The notes under the pieces are model-generated. The model saw nothing but the letters and a program-made list of their open reading frames with translations, was not told the origin of the DNA and searched no databases. The translations under genes were made by a program, and so were the position numbers. Of a stretch of 64,000 nt of DNA, positions 1-11,836 are shown piece after piece (position 1 is the first letter of the stretch; every line of letters begins with the position of its first letter). Location of the stretch: the NCBI GenBank assembly GCA_034508935.3, contig CM067445.1, positions 24,509,837 through 24,573,836 of the forward strand, given 5' to 3'. The DNA is from Berghia stephanieae. Taxonomy: Eukaryota > Mollusca > Gastropoda > Nudibranchia > Aeolidiidae.

Positions 1-10
1 TCTGTTTTGT

Positions 11-214
11 TTGTTTTTTTTTTGTTTTTTTTTTTTTTTTTTTTTTTGTTTTGTTTTGTTTTTTTTTTTTGGGGGGGGGGGGGGTGAAGAGCTTTTGATC
101 ATGGTGAACCCTTTATTTATTTATATATTTATTTATTCATTTATTATTTATTTATTCATTTATTATTTGAATATTCATTATTTGTTTATTTATTTATTAT
201 TTATTCATTTATTG
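11..214. repeat. poly-T, poly-G and (TTTA)n
   Basis: T-run, G-run at 71-84, then imperfect TTTA/TTCA tetranucleotides to ~214. The short frames through it are composition artefacts. Confidence 0.95.
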
Positions 215-949
215 GCGCCGCGGATTCCCAGATATCAGACACACTAAACTTATTATAATTTGGATTGATGTCGCACTATAATTTATATGATCTTAAAGGT
301 GTGTATGATTGACTACATTTCATAGTGAAAAGTTAAAGGCCCGTTTGTTTTTTAAACCATCTATACTAAAAGCAATGTAATTAATGTCGTTTTTGTTGTT
401 GCATAATTCATCCGTGGTTAAGTTTTTTTTTTCCGCTTGTTGAATCTTTTGAGAAAGAAAGAGACTTTTTTTTACATCGCTACACAACCACCAACTTATG
501 TGTATCTGTGTGTATGTGTGTGTGTTTATATGTGTGATGTGTATGGATGTTTGTGTTATTTTGAAGTCGATATACACTATAATTTGTTTATAGTTACCTA
601 ATATTTGTTAAATCAAGAGCAATAAATTATTATTTGATTCTGTGTATTTATTGCATTGCTGTCCTCCCCCGAGCGGTCGAATAGTTCGGTCGATATTTTT
701 GTATATGTGCTAAATTATAAGCACGAATGATTTCGTCTTTTATTTCATTATGGTTCTTAAAACGGAAAACACAAACGCAGACACACTTGAAGTTTGGCCT
801 ATATTATCTCTTTGTTGGTAAATAGCACTGGTTGTATGGTGCCATAATGTGGTATGTGAAGTATATAGAGTATATTAATTTTGTGACCTATAATTTGATA
901 AGATATAAGTCATCTCAAAGAAGTCATTTATATCTTCTTCTTCTTTCAG
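215..949. other. Unassigned AT-rich sequence
   Basis: No gene or repeat recognised. Short GT-rich tract at 498-530. Confidence 0.4.
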
Positions 950-1485
950 CTTATCGCGCAGGGCTGCCATAATGAATACCACATCTCCATGAAACTCGGT
1001 TCAAAGCATCATCGTCCTTTAGGCCCATTCTTCCATATCGCATCGTCCTTTACCCTATCCAACCATCTAGTCTTTGGGCGTCCCTTTGTTCTCTTTCCCG
1101 CTAATTATATATCCAAAACTTTCCTTCCCACGTACTCCTCTCTCGTCTCTTAACATGTTCGTACCATTTCAATCTTTCTTCTCTCATCTTTATTGATAGT
1201 CTTCACTTCAGTCAACCTTGGAATTAGTTCATATATCTCACTTTATCTTTTCTTGCCCAGCCTAGTGACCAGCTCAACGTCCTCATTTCTGCCACCTCAA
1301 CTTCTTTAACTTGTTTCTTTGTTGTAGCTGCTGTCACTAGTCCATGCATCATTACTGGTCTAACAACAGATGTATAAATTTTTCCCTTCAGTTTTGCGGA
1401 AATTGGTTTGTCACACATAACTCCGGTTACCTTCTTCCAATTATTGCAGCCTGCCTGGATCCTCTTCTCAACCTCCATCTAATTG
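950..1485 (-). mobile_element. LINE 3' fragment (RT C-terminus)
   Basis: 1224-1478 (-) encodes EVEKRIQAGCNNWKKVTGVM, LKGKIYTSVVRPVMMHGL and VEVAEMRTLSWSLGWARKDK, a common LINE RT C-terminal motif set. The following bases down to ~950 continue in decayed frames with GRKVLDI and AGKRTKGRPKTRWLDRVKDD. 5' truncated; frame lost in the last third. Confidence 0.75.
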
Positions 1486-1789
1486 CCCATTTATATACAC
1501 CAGAACGATAACTTGATTTTAAAAAAAATTTCCTTTAAAAAAGCTGTTTTATTTATGCGGGAGTGGGCTGGTGAGATGGGCCTTCTTTCTCATGACTGTT
1601 AATGACGGCTACAGATATATTTTTCTTTGTTATGAATGAAACTTGAGCAAGGGTAATATTAAATGGCCTTCGAAAAAGACCTAAATTATCGCGGTATATG
1701 CGTCAAATATTTTTCATTTTATTGGGGGGTTTTTTATTGATGGGGGGGGGGGGGGGGGCGAGAGGGGTCCTCTCTCACATGGCTGCTAA

Positions 1790-2105
1790 ATACGATTCTT
1801 ACATTCTTGCTTTTTGGATATCCGGACGTGTTCCTAACCGCTGTACGAGCTTGCGAGTGCGCGTTGGGAACAAAGTTCGAATTCCAAAACGCAAGAGTGT
1901 AAGAAATCATTTATTCTACCCCTCAATCGATCCCTATTTCGTCATCATTCAATAAAAGACATTCAAATGGTAGATACCTCTTTAAAGAATCAGACTTTTA
2001 GTGACATTTACGCTTGATAATCTGACGCCACAAATTATTATGGTAAACATGGTATCATTACGCGTCACTATTTACGGAAGGGGGGGGGGGGGGGCAGAAT
2101 AATGA
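1790..2105. repeat. Repeat G copy with TTCTTACA..CTCTTGC foldback
   Basis: GATTCTTACATTCTTGCTTT pairs with AAAACGCAAGAGTGTAAGAA about 90 bp later. The following 190 bp (ATAATCTGACGCCACAAATT) is also shared with the copy at 4905, so the repeat unit is about 315 bp. Confidence 0.75.
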
Positions 2106-2667
2106 CGATTACACGCATGTTTTTGGGGGGTTTTTTGTAGTTAGTACAGATTAAACTTCAGCAAGGGTTAATTTAGATAAATTGCCTTCGACAAAGTTTA
2201 TCACCTGTTTTGACCTGTATCCGGAGAAAAGCTGTTTGGTGTTATGTCAAATCTTATTCAAATCACGAAACATGCCCAATTTTTTTGAGGAAAGGAAAAC
2301 GGACTGGAGAAAAATTAATCGATAATATCTTGCAAAAGAAATAAAAATAATAAGCTAATAAGGATAACGGGACCAGTGAGTTCCTTAAAATTCAACCCAT
2401 AAGTCATTTCACGCATCATTATCATTCATCGACAAAATTATTTGTGTTTTGTTTTTGTTTTTTGTTCTGTTTTTGTTGTTGTTGTTGTTTGTTTTGTTGT
2501 TTTTTTATGTTTGTTTTTTTGTGTTTTTTTTTTTTTGGGGGGGGGGGGGTGTAATTTCAATTATTAGTAAAATTATCCCATTTGTCTCTTGTAACACGAC
2601 TTAACGGAGTTGTTATAATTAGATTAAATTGGCATGAGCTTATTGAAAGCTCTCAACAGATGGCACA

Positions 2668-2942
2668 TATTCGCGTGGTCTAGTGGTATGGCACTCGCCT
2701 TCCGGAATTATGAGTCCCGAGCGGCGCATAGTTGAGTCCATGGAAAAGACTTTTTACTCACATTTTCTCATCGTTCTTTGGTGTAAAATGAGGACCTGGC
2801 CGTCAACAGCATCATCTCTGTCTGAAAAAAAATATAATTGTAATATTGCCTAACAGGGTCATGTCTGGTCCTACATGTTGAGTGTTGCTGTAGGCTAGGG
2901 GCATTCCGCTATATAAAAGCTCAATTTTTTAATATTTTTTGT
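2668..2942 (+). mobile_element. SINE-1 copy (tRNA head, conserved 3' domain)
   Basis: The tRNA-like head has A box TGGTCTAGTGGTATGGC and a weak B box. Then TTTTTACTCACATTTTCTCA, AATGAGGACCTGGCCGT, TCCTACATGTTGAGTGTTGC and the tail GCTATATAAAAGCTCAATTT. The tail resembles the Nin-DC class of deep-conserved SINE domains (family name is inference). Confidence 0.85.
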
Positions 2943-3418
2943 TTTGTTTTTAAAAATCTTAATGACAATAGAATGCTGTCCACGTTAACTTATTTTCAAG
3001 TCTGAAATACACAAGATGTTATGGTCCCATTGAAGTGTGAAAAACCAAAGCAAACTTATACCTCCATTTCAACAGTGATAATTTTTAAGTTCATGTTCGG
3101 CTGCCCAACTGGTACATAAGCTGCACGTAGTTCACCCTGATGCCGAGGGAAAGGAAGTATGACTGTCTTCATAGAAAAAGGAAACTTACGATGAAGTTAT
3201 TTTAATCGAAAAGTCATGAATGCCAACCACGTCTTTATCCACGATATTTCATTAACCTCTGGTATGTCAAGTTGTACTTGTCTTTGGGTCTTTTTTTTTT
3301 TTTTCCTTTTCCTTTCTTTTTTTTCTTTTCTTTTTTTTTTTTTTTGTTTTGCGTGTGTTTTCTTTTGTTTTGTTAGTTTGTTTGGTTTGGGTTTGTTTTG
3401 TTTTTTGGTTTTGTTGGG

Positions 3419-3424
<6 letters not shown>

Positions 3425-3504
<80 letters not shown>

Positions 3505-3530
3505 TATCTATTATTATTTTATTATTTTTT
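3425..3530. repeat. (ATT)n microsatellite
   Basis: Near-perfect ATT units, followed by a T-run, (GT)n and a G-run at 3551-3565. Confidence 0.97.
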
Positions 3531-4196
3531 TTTGGTGTGTGTGTGTGTGTGGGGGGGGGGGGGGGTCGTGATTTTGCGGCCGTTTTTCCTCATTTTTCTG
3601 CTTTCCTTTTTGTCTTGGGTTGAAAGGATGTCGTCTTTTTACCTGAAAGGAAAAGCCAGGTCACATTTTTAATTCATTTACACTTCACGCACATAGCGTA
3701 GTTGTAAAAGAAGGAGATATAGAGAAAGAAATAAATACATTAAATTTCATGAATCAAGTGTTACACAGTACATACGTATTCAATTTCGTTTAAATTCTTT
3801 CTTGTGATTGCACCGGAGGTTTTAATGTAAGTCTCTTTGGTTGTAAAGCAATAAAGAATAAGACGTTTATAATTCTAAACGTTACTGTCAATGTTACGCT
3901 TTTCTGCCTTCCTACGGATGGACTATTTTACGGGCTATTTATATCCATCTTAATTTGCATCTAAGGTGTTCATATGTAAGGCGAATTGAAAAAAATGTTA
4001 CGTGTCCTATTTTTAGGCCCTTTGTGCGAAAAGAACTAGGTAGGTCTAGGGGTAGAAGGCTCTGACTGCCTTGGTAGTAGGCCTGTATATCTATATATAT
4101 TATGTTAGCCTATTTGCAAGGTTATAATTCCGTTCATACATAACCTGTCTATGTTAAATTGAAATAATATCCATGTATTTAAATCTAGGTGCTCAT

Positions 4197-4325
4197 ATTT
4201 GCAGGTCTGATAACCGATTATGGGCTTGTTTAACATTGTTGTAATGGACAATATTTTGCGTTGGCTTGAGAGTATTTCCATTACGACAATGAGCCCATTA
4301 TAATTGGGCTATCAGATCTGCAAAT
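4197..4325. repeat. Foldback MITE (GTCTGATAACC family)
   Basis: ATTTGCAGGTCTGATAACCG pairs with TGGGCTATCAGATCTGCAAA; the whole 129 bp folds on itself. Sister copies at 18774 and 39884. Confidence 0.8.
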
Positions 4326-4503
4326 GAAAACACGTTGATTTAAACACGTCATATTAAAAGACACCTACTATTTTTTGTGTTGTTTTATCAGATCTGCCTT
4401 GTACTGCCAAAGGGGCTTTTTCTCAATTTTGCCAGGAACTTTTTACTTTTTATATATCGCTTTTAAGGTCCCGCTACTCCGCCTCCTTCCAATTTGTTAA
4501 GTC

Positions 4504-4525
4504 TTAAACCTAACTTACTTACTAC

Positions 4526-4594
<69 letters not shown>
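4504..4594. repeat. (TTAC)n microsatellite
   Basis: About 20 near-perfect TTAC units. Confidence 0.97.
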
Positions 4595-4904
4595 GCATAC
4601 TCCGGTGTCATCTCTTAAACAGAAGTTAAATGGCAATGATCCGTCACCCTTGCTTCCCATTTGCCTTCTTGCTTCACTCTTCTGCTAACTTTCCAATCCT
4701 GTCTGGCCTTGATGTGCTCCACGGTGGTCTTTTTGGTCGGTATCTGCCTCTTTTCTCATTCAAACCTAGGACATCCTTAAAATACATGTTTGAGACTTTT
4801 TGACCGGATGACGATCATGTCAATCTATTGATATATATGACGGACGGTCAAAATGGAAAAAAAAAAGCGTTACTTCGTCATTCGGTAAACGTTGATATAA
4901 ATAG

Positions 4905-5232
4905 ATTCTTACACTCTTGCTTTTTAAAAATTCTAGTCGCCTTCCCAATCGCTGCACGAGCTTGCTTTTTAAATCGAACTGTCAACGTTCGAATTCCAAA
5001 AGGCAAGAGTGTATGAAATCTCTTATTCTACCCCTCATTCGATTTTGATCTTCGTTGTTTCTAGATGAAAGACAATTCCAAAATTACTTAAATACCTAAT
5101 AATTTATTTCTTTTTTTCTCTTTTTTTTTAAAGCTTGACAATCTGACGTGACAAATTAAGTTTGTAAACTTGATATCGTTAGTTACGCCTTATAGCTTAC
5201 CATTTGTGGGAAGAGTAGAATAATACTTGTCG
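4905..5232. repeat. Repeat G copy
   Basis: GATTCTTACACTCTTGCTTT and AAAAGGCAAGAGTGTATGAA as inverted arms, then CTTGACAATCTGACGTGACA. Direct orientation relative to the 1790 copy. Confidence 0.75.
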
Positions 5233-5371
5233 CGTGCCTCGTTAAAGTCATCACTAAACTTAACTTGATTCTCACGTCCTTGGATCTGAAGTTCGAACCG
5301 GTCCTGTATTTTCAATGTTTTATAAAACCAGTTTAATTCTACAATTTTGTAATTATTTACCATTTTTATTT

Positions 5372-5372
5372 T

Positions 5373-5411
<39 letters not shown>
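5372..5411. repeat. (GT)n microsatellite
   Basis: About 19 GT units. Confidence 0.95.
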
Positions 5412-5415
<4 letters not shown>

Positions 5416-6034
5416 AAAACTTATTTTCCGATCTTCCATAACTGTGATTCCCCGGCCCTCATTGAAACCAAGGTGATTTCAATGTTCGAAATAAATATAT
5501 AGTGGGGCGGACGCATCAAAGTAAACGGGCCAAGTAGAATAGATAGATAGCATTAAGGTCCGCCGTTGAATAAGACATTTGGAATTGCTTCCCTCTTCTT
5601 TCTGCCGTCTCATTATTCTTACTTAATCCTCTTTTAATTGCTTCGGAACTACCTTGTCTTTCCTATTGGAGTTCAAATTCTGACCATTTCATCCACACCT
5701 CTTGAAACGACGGACTCGGGAATAAACTTATTGTGTGTGTATGTATTAATTGTAGTTGTAGCAGTAGGTTTTTGATTCCCATATTAATTTTTTTTTCTTA
5801 ACAGTTTTTGTTGAAATTCAATGGTTCCAGTGTTGAAAAAAAGACTGTCTTACTTAATTGACAATTGGCTCTTTTCACTTCTATCCAAAACACAAGGAAA
5901 AAGGTGTCTCACGGGGAAAATAATGAGAAATAGGGATACATACATGCATATATTTTCATATTTAATTTATGTACCTATATGTAATTATGCATAATTATCT
6001 CTTTCTTTTCATTCCGGAAACTACGCCAAGTCAT
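5412..6034. other. No gene seen
   Basis: Mixed AT-rich sequence. No coding, RNA or repeat signal that I can name. Confidence 0.4.
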
Positions 6035-6130
6035 TGACAGGCGTCAAGTCTCGTCCTACATGTTGCTGTTGGCTAGGATCCCCCTTGTGAAGCGTTTTAA
6101 GCACTTTTAGTGGGTATTGCCCAAAATGAT
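6035..6130 (+). mobile_element. SINE-1 copy, 3' end only
   Basis: Retains GTCTCGTCCTACATGTTGC, GGCTAGGATCCCC and AAGCGTTTTAAGCAC; 5' truncated. Confidence 0.7.
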
Positions 6131-7439
6131 TGCTGACCTTTTTTTTAAATTCCTTTTATTATTATTTTTTTTCTGTTATCTTTGCATTTTTAATCTTGAC
6201 AATACACCTTCTGTTGGGGCGCATTCGTCATAAGGATATCTCGAGGAATATTTTGTAATGGGTTCATTGCAGGTGGTTAGTTTTGTTTTTGTTATTGTTG
6301 TTGCTGTTCTTATTGTTGTTGTAGTTGTTGTTCTTTTGTTAATGTTATTGTTTTACTAATCCTTTTTTTATTGATTAATTAATCTATTTATTGCATTATT
6401 TTTTGTGTGCAAGATTAGATAAAAACGAAAGTGGAAAACAACATCTCCTGTCAATTGCCTAAGGAGCGTCTCCGGAGACGTTCCGATTATGAATGAATTA
6501 CTATCGATTCTTCAAAAGAAAATTTCAGGATCCTGCAATCGGTGAGATACTAGAATGTCATAATAATATGTGAAAGCAAGAACGTACGTGTAGAATTAGA
6601 CCAACTTGACCTCATTTCATTATTTTACTGGCTGGAAATTGTTCGGTGTCAGTGACACAACCCTCAGAGCCCTTTAATTATTATGAGTGCATTTGGAGAA
6701 TAAAAACATTTACACGATTCAATTCGCCTACTTCTATCATGTCTCCCCTCCCTCGTAGTGGAAATCTACCCAAGTATGTAAAGTAGATTATTACGCCATT
6801 TGTCCTATGGGTGGGCTTGCAACACCGTTGTCCTCAATTCTTGTGTCTGTGTGTGTTGGGGGGGGGGGGGGGGGGGTGGGGGGAGGCGGTCTGAGGATCA
6901 TTAGAATTTTTGGTGCTCTTTTGGAGAGACATCAGAAGAAAATAAATCTTGCCGTGGCTGCTATTTCTCAAGAGAAGATTTCAAAGGTGATCAGTGTTGG
7001 TTCTTCCTCCTCAGCCATGCAACTCCACTGCAACTGCCGTAATCTCGGTTTCAAATTGCTGCTTCTTCGTGAAAGGACAACTAAAGCGGACAAGATAACG
7101 CACTGGTCAAGGTTAAGATAACGTCTACGGTGAAAACTCAGTCATTTCCACTGGAATCAGTGGATTGTGTGTTATTCTTTTTACGCCAATAAGTCCCCTC
7201 GCTCCCCGCTGTCCATTGTTGTTATACACCAATCTTCACCACGTCTCCTTTATCCCCGACTAAGGCTTCTTCAATTTTCGTGCATGGATGGGTGGATCAG
7301 TTATTGAAAAAAAAAAAGAAAGAAAGAAAAGAAAGAGGAGTCCCTTGAAAGCCGCAGTTTTATTTTAGTTTGTTCGGCTATATACCTAATATTTTAATAA
7401 TGACGATATGTAGCACTTGTGACTATGACTAGGTCATAC
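6131..7439. other. No gene seen; G-run and (TTG)n
   Basis: Imperfect TTG/TTA stretch at 6285-6350, G-run at 6858-6876, purine run at 7308-7337. A 104-codon frame through the G-run (6807-7121) has no family likeness. Confidence 0.4.
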
Positions 7440-7695
7440 TCTATGCGCTTAAAAAGGGATCCCTGACCAACAACATGTAGGACGAATCACGGCGCTGTTA
7501 GACGATATTACATTTTTTTCTGACAGAAACAATGTTGTTAACGGCCAGATAATAATTTTACACCCGGGTACGGTGAAAGAATGTGAGTAAAGAGCCTTTT
7601 CCAAGGTCCCAATTATACGCTGCTCAGACCGGGACTCAAACCCAGGACCTTCCGAGTCAAAGGTGAGTGCACATCACAAGACCATATAGCCGCAC
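7440..7695 (-). mobile_element. SINE-1 copy
   Basis: Reverse orientation: GCGGCTATATGGTCTTGTGA (A box), CCTGGGTTTGAGTCCCGG (B box), TTTACTCACATTCTTTCACC, then CATGTTGTTGGTCAGGGAT. Confidence 0.85.
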
Positions 7696-7937
7696 AATTT
7701 CTACAATTATCCTTTGGATAGGACGTTTGTATATTGCAAGCTACTTACTCTCTCCGCCTGGTCGAACATCGAGTCAACAAACCAATCACCACTCTATATG
7801 GACAGAGGATCCAATTAGTGGGGGAGGGGAGATCGAATCCAATTGCCTTTTATCTGGTCTATTGGATTTATAAAGATATTTTTTTTTTTCAAATCGAGCT
7901 GTCAAGCATGATCCTCGTTAGTTTCATATTTTTGTTC

Positions 7938-7938
<1 letters not shown>

Positions 7939-7971
<33 letters not shown>

Positions 7972-8058
7972 CTTCTTCTTCTTCTTCTTCTTCTTCTTCT
8001 TCTTCTTCTTCTTCTTCTTCTTCTTCTTCTTCTTCTTCTTTTCCTCCTCCTCCTCCTC
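7939..8058. repeat. (TTC)n microsatellite
   Basis: About 33 TTC units, ending in CCT units; a T-run with (GT)n and a G-run (8171-8182) follows. Confidence 0.97.
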
Positions 8059-8443
8059 CCTCCTTTTCCTCCTCATTCATTAATTTTGTAAATGCGTACT
8101 TTCTCTTTTTTTTTCTCTCTGTTTTTTTTTTCTTTCTTTCTTACTGGTTTTTTTTTCTTTGTGTGTGTGTGGGGGGGGGGGGTGTTTGTGTGTGTGAAAC
8201 TTATACCCTTTACCCTGACCTGGTGTTATAATGTCTGCTGGTGTTCTGTGCATTCGTCAATCCTCGTCTTGCTCTTCCGATTCTTTAGAGCTCTACTGCA
8301 CGGATGGTCAGTTGTGCAGAAAAGCGGTAGAAGCGCTAAGCTCTTTTTACCACCTTGCAAGGACGGTCTCAAGTGACCCTCAACAAGTTGGGGATATTTT
8401 TTTTTTCTTTCTGTTGTTGTCTATTTTTTTATTTCTCTTGTGT

Positions 8444-8444
8444 T

Positions 8445-8485
<41 letters not shown>
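8444..8485. repeat. (GT)n microsatellite
   Basis: About 20 GT units after a T-rich tract. Confidence 0.95.
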
Positions 8486-8486
<1 letters not shown>

Positions 8487-8911
8487 GGTGCTAACTGGAC
8501 TGTGTTTTGTAATTGCATGCTGTTCCTTGCTTTCCCTTTTAATCTCGACTCGGAACTCCCCGCTCTTGTTACTGCTTCATTTATATAAGAGAATAGATTC
8601 TTCAACAATTTTCCGTCAAACATGCGTCAGTCATGATAGGGGGGGGGGGGGGGGGTGATTGTTATACTTTTTTTGTCGTCGTTGTCGTTGTTGTTGAATG
8701 GTGGTACTTACCACACAGAAACATGCGTCGATGACTAACTCTCTTTCTATATTTGGAAAGGATTTTTGTCTTTTGGCGTCGATGACCGTGTCTGAAAGTG
8801 AAGATGCCTGTACCATGATTTGCTCTGGACTTTTGTCAAAAATTAAATGAGGCTTGCAATGCATATTAATTACCCATGTCGATTCAAGAATCGCTACGGC
8901 TTCTCGCTGCG

Positions 8912-9148
8912 GATATGTGCTCTGTCTTGTGGTATGACATCGCTTTCGGATCAGAAGGTCCTGGATTCGAGCCTTGTTCGGCACATAGTTGTCATTGGAA
9001 ATGCTCTTTACTCACATTCTCTCACCGTACTCGGGTGTAAAATGTCTCGTTCTACATGTTGCGTGTTGCTGTTGGTCAGGGACCCGTTGTAAAGCGCTTT
9101 GAACACGTTTAGTGGATATTGAGCTATATAAAAGTTCAAATTCTTTTG
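8912..9148 (+). mobile_element. SINE-1 copy
   Basis: Contains TTGTGGTATGACATCGCTTT, GGTCCTGGATTCGAGCC (B box), TTTACTCACATTCTCTCACC, TCTACATGTTGCGTGTTGCT and AAAGCGCTTTGAACACG, ending ATATAAAAGTTCAAATTC. An internal stretch between the head and the Nin-like domain is missing. Confidence 0.85.
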
Positions 9149-9433
9149 CTTTTGTTTTTTATTGTTGTTGTTTTGTTTTTTCTTTTTGTTTTTCTTTTTT
9201 AGATGTAACGAATCTTTAAAAAGAACGTCTATCGTTTTCAGACCTGCCAAATTGCCAATAGTTTATCTCATTCGTGATTTTCCACATTTCCAGCTATTTT
9301 CCCGATTTTGTTTTTATTGTATAATTCCAAGGGGGGGGGGGGGGGGGGCATCATCGTAATCATCATCATCACCATAAGTCACCAACTTTGGTCCCTGAAA
9401 AGTTGACAAGTGTGCATTTTGGCAACATTTTGA

Positions 9434-9720
9434 TGAAAAAAAAATATTGAGCTTTTATTTAGAGCAATATCCACTAAACGTGCTCAAAGGGCCCCTTGCC
9501 AACAGCAACACGCAACTTGTAGAACGATATGTGACGCCTGTTAGGCGATATTACAAATGTTTTTCGATAGAGACAACGCTGTTGACGGTCCGGTACTCAC
9601 TTTACACTTTTTTAAGTAAAGAGCCTTTCCAAGGACTCAACTATCCGCCGAGCGACATTCGAAGCCAGGACATTCCGACCCGAAAGCGAGTGTCATACCA
9701 CAAGACCACATAGCCGCAAC
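9434..9720 (-). mobile_element. SINE-1 copy with target-site duplication
   Basis: Reverse orientation, full length from the A-rich tail (9434) to the GCGGCTATGTGGTCTTGTGG head. The flanks carry CAACATTTTGAT on the left (9422-9433) and a near copy with two extra T on the right (from 9718). The uninterrupted target sequence occurs again at 10866. Confidence 0.88.
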
Positions 9721-9754
9721 ATTTTTTGATTCCATGTGATCTGATGGGTGGGGA

Positions 9755-9851
9755 CGAGAGAAGCACGATGAGGGGGTACGTGGGAAAGAAGGTATTGGAT
9801 ATACAATTAGAGCGAAAGAGGAAAAAGGGACGCCCAATACTAGATGGTTAG
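9755..9851 (+). mobile_element. LINE 3' fragment, first piece
   Basis: GAGGGGGTACGTGGGAAAGA and AAAGGGACGCCCAATACTAG match the reverse complement of the 950-1150 LINE tail (GRKVLD, RKKGRPILD). It is interrupted by a solo LTR at 9852 and continues at 10565. Confidence 0.7.
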
Positions 9852-10564
9852 TGTCACAACAAAGATAATTCACATTTATTTTATTAAAGTTTTATTTTAG
9901 TAAGAACTGAATTCATCTCACTCCAGTTATATTTCGGTAGGCTTAGAAAAACTTTACCTTCTAATATTAGATCATCTTTCCTTTAATAGCCTTCCCTTGA
10001 ATTAATTTCAATTTAGTGAATACTTTTCGTTCTACCTTCTGTCACGTAGCCACTTATTATAAAAGCTGATAGGTCTAACACTCTTCACTCACTTCTCTCT
10101 ACAATCTATGCCGGGCGGCCACCACTCCATTCCTCACGTTATTTAAAGATTTTTATCTTTTGGGACTTTGTGGAATATTTGATGAATTTTGATTTCCACC
10201 ATCAAGAGGCCGGAGCTTTTGCATTTGCCATTTCAATGACTGTAGAAAAATGGATCAAGCCCGACCCCGTCGGAGGACTAAATACAACCCTTCTAACTGG
10301 AAGTGGAATCCCACAAGTCTACCCGCATTATATTAGATTGTCATAACATACGTAATATCTTCATAATTCTATTTATAACTTTAATCATCATTATTCATCA
10401 CAAGACTCGATTAATTAAATTTCGTCTTTCTTTTTATTTAATCTTAAACAAATCGTTAATTGTTCTTCATTTTAAAGTAACTAGTAAATTCTGGGGCCTT
10501 ATTCTTCACATCTTTATTTTATGCATAGTTGAGTAGCTCTTAATACTCATTTTAGACCATGGCA
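9852..10564. mobile_element. Solo LTR of an LTR retrotransposon
   Basis: 713 bp bounded TGTCACAAC...CATGGCA and flanked by a perfect 5-bp duplication GTTAG (9847-9851 and 10565-10569). The flanking LINE tail is continuous once it is removed. A TATA-like box (TTATAAAAG) near 10057 suits a promoter on the + strand. No internal region is present, so it is a fossil left by LTR-LTR recombination. Family not determinable; the TGTCAC start is common in Gypsy-type elements. Confidence 0.7.
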
Positions 10565-10700
10565 GTTAGGGTAAAGGACGATTGGAAAGAATTGGGCCTG
10601 AAGAATGATGATTCTATGAACCGAGATGCACGGATATGTGGCATTCATTATGGCAACCCTGCAAAATTCGGGATAAGCGGAAAGAAGAAGAATATTGTTT
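10565..10700 (+). mobile_element. LINE 3' fragment, second piece
   Basis: Begins with the right-hand GTTAG, then GGTAAAGGACGATTGG (RVKDDW), GGCCTGAAGAATGATGATTC and GGCATTCATTATGGCAACCC. It matches the 950-1010 LINE tail and ends in GAAAGAAGAAGAA. Confidence 0.7.
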
Positions 10701-11045
10701 AATATTGGACATTATAACATTATTAAGATAATTATATCGGTTGAAGAATCTGGTAGTCGATTATCTTTCTCATGGATTACTAGAATACCAATCCTCTGTT
10801 AGAATTTTGATCAAACATTTTCTCGAATTTGGTCCATGAAAAGTTGGCAAGTGTGCCTTTTGGCAACATTTTGATCCCATGTGATCTGATGGGAGAGCGA
10901 TAGATGCATGATAAGGCACTTTGACTTAATATTGGGAATTATTATAATATTATTAAGATAATATCATGGCATCGGTTAAAGAATCTGGTAGCCGATTACC
11001 TTACTCAGAGGTTTCTTGAATACCAATTCTCTATTAGAATCTTGT
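10690..11045. repeat. Local direct duplication (~170 bp units)
   Basis: TATTAAGATAATTATATCGG, AAGAATCTGGTAGTCGATTA and ACCAATCCTCTGTTAGAAT (10717-10805) recur with small changes at 10953-11042. Between them lies a copy of the sequence that flanks the SINE at 9434. Confidence 0.75.
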
Positions 11046-11740
11046 TTTCTTTCATTCATTTTTTTTTTCAAAAGAAGGATGGATAGCGTCATGATGATTA
11101 GATTTTTACATAAAATAGTTAAGTCTACAATGCTTTTTAAATTCTGCGGAGATGGTATTCCCAATTTTCTGTCTTTAAGCGTTTGTTTTCTTACGTAGAT
11201 GGTTGTAGTTTAATAAGTATATAATATGTATAGGCGATCCGTATACCTTCATAATACATGACATTAAGAACTTAATGAGAATGTCACAAACCGTTTTATG
11301 TTAGTCGGCGATTACGTGATTTGCCCCATGCCAGATATTATATGTCAAGATGGACCCGCTGGGTCGCACGGGATAACTCTGTGAGGAGAAAAAAATAAAT
11401 GGTTTGTGTCCTAAACAACTCCTACTGCGACTTCTTATGTTCTATTATTTTTTTATTTTTTTTTTTTTGGTCTCTCTCCAGTTCTATTGTCGTAAAATAA
11501 TTGTAATAGGTGTATGGTATCTCTAGTGGACTTACACGTAATTTATCGACCGAATAGGGAGTTGTGTCCGTACAAAGGAGTCCATTGTACTAATGTCCGC
11601 CCCGTAGCACCGTTATGTCGTGGCACAGATTGACCAGGCTTTTGTAATATGCCTATCGGTGCCGTTGACTTTGAAGGAAGAACGTCTATTAATCGGGAAT
11701 AGCTAGAAGTTGACAATACGTTCTAGATCTCATTTATTTT
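11046..11740. other. No gene seen
   Basis: AT-rich spacer with one T-run near 11445-11468; no recognisable feature. Confidence 0.35.
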
Positions 11741-11742
11741 GA

Positions 11743-11743
11743 T

Positions 11744-11803
<60 letters not shown>

Positions 11804-11836
11804 AATCTATTTCTCTATCTATCTATCTATCTATCT
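11743..11836. repeat. (CT)n and (CTAT)n microsatellite
   Basis: CT units to ~11803, then CTAT units. Confidence 0.95.

Noticed and set aside
5270-5320. tRNA gene suggested by a GAAGTTCGAACC B-box-like string
   Set aside because: No acceptor stem or A box at the right distance; probably a SINE head relic.
6807-7121. 104-codon frame on + as a gene
   Set aside because: Begins in a poly-G tract, has no family likeness and no splice context.
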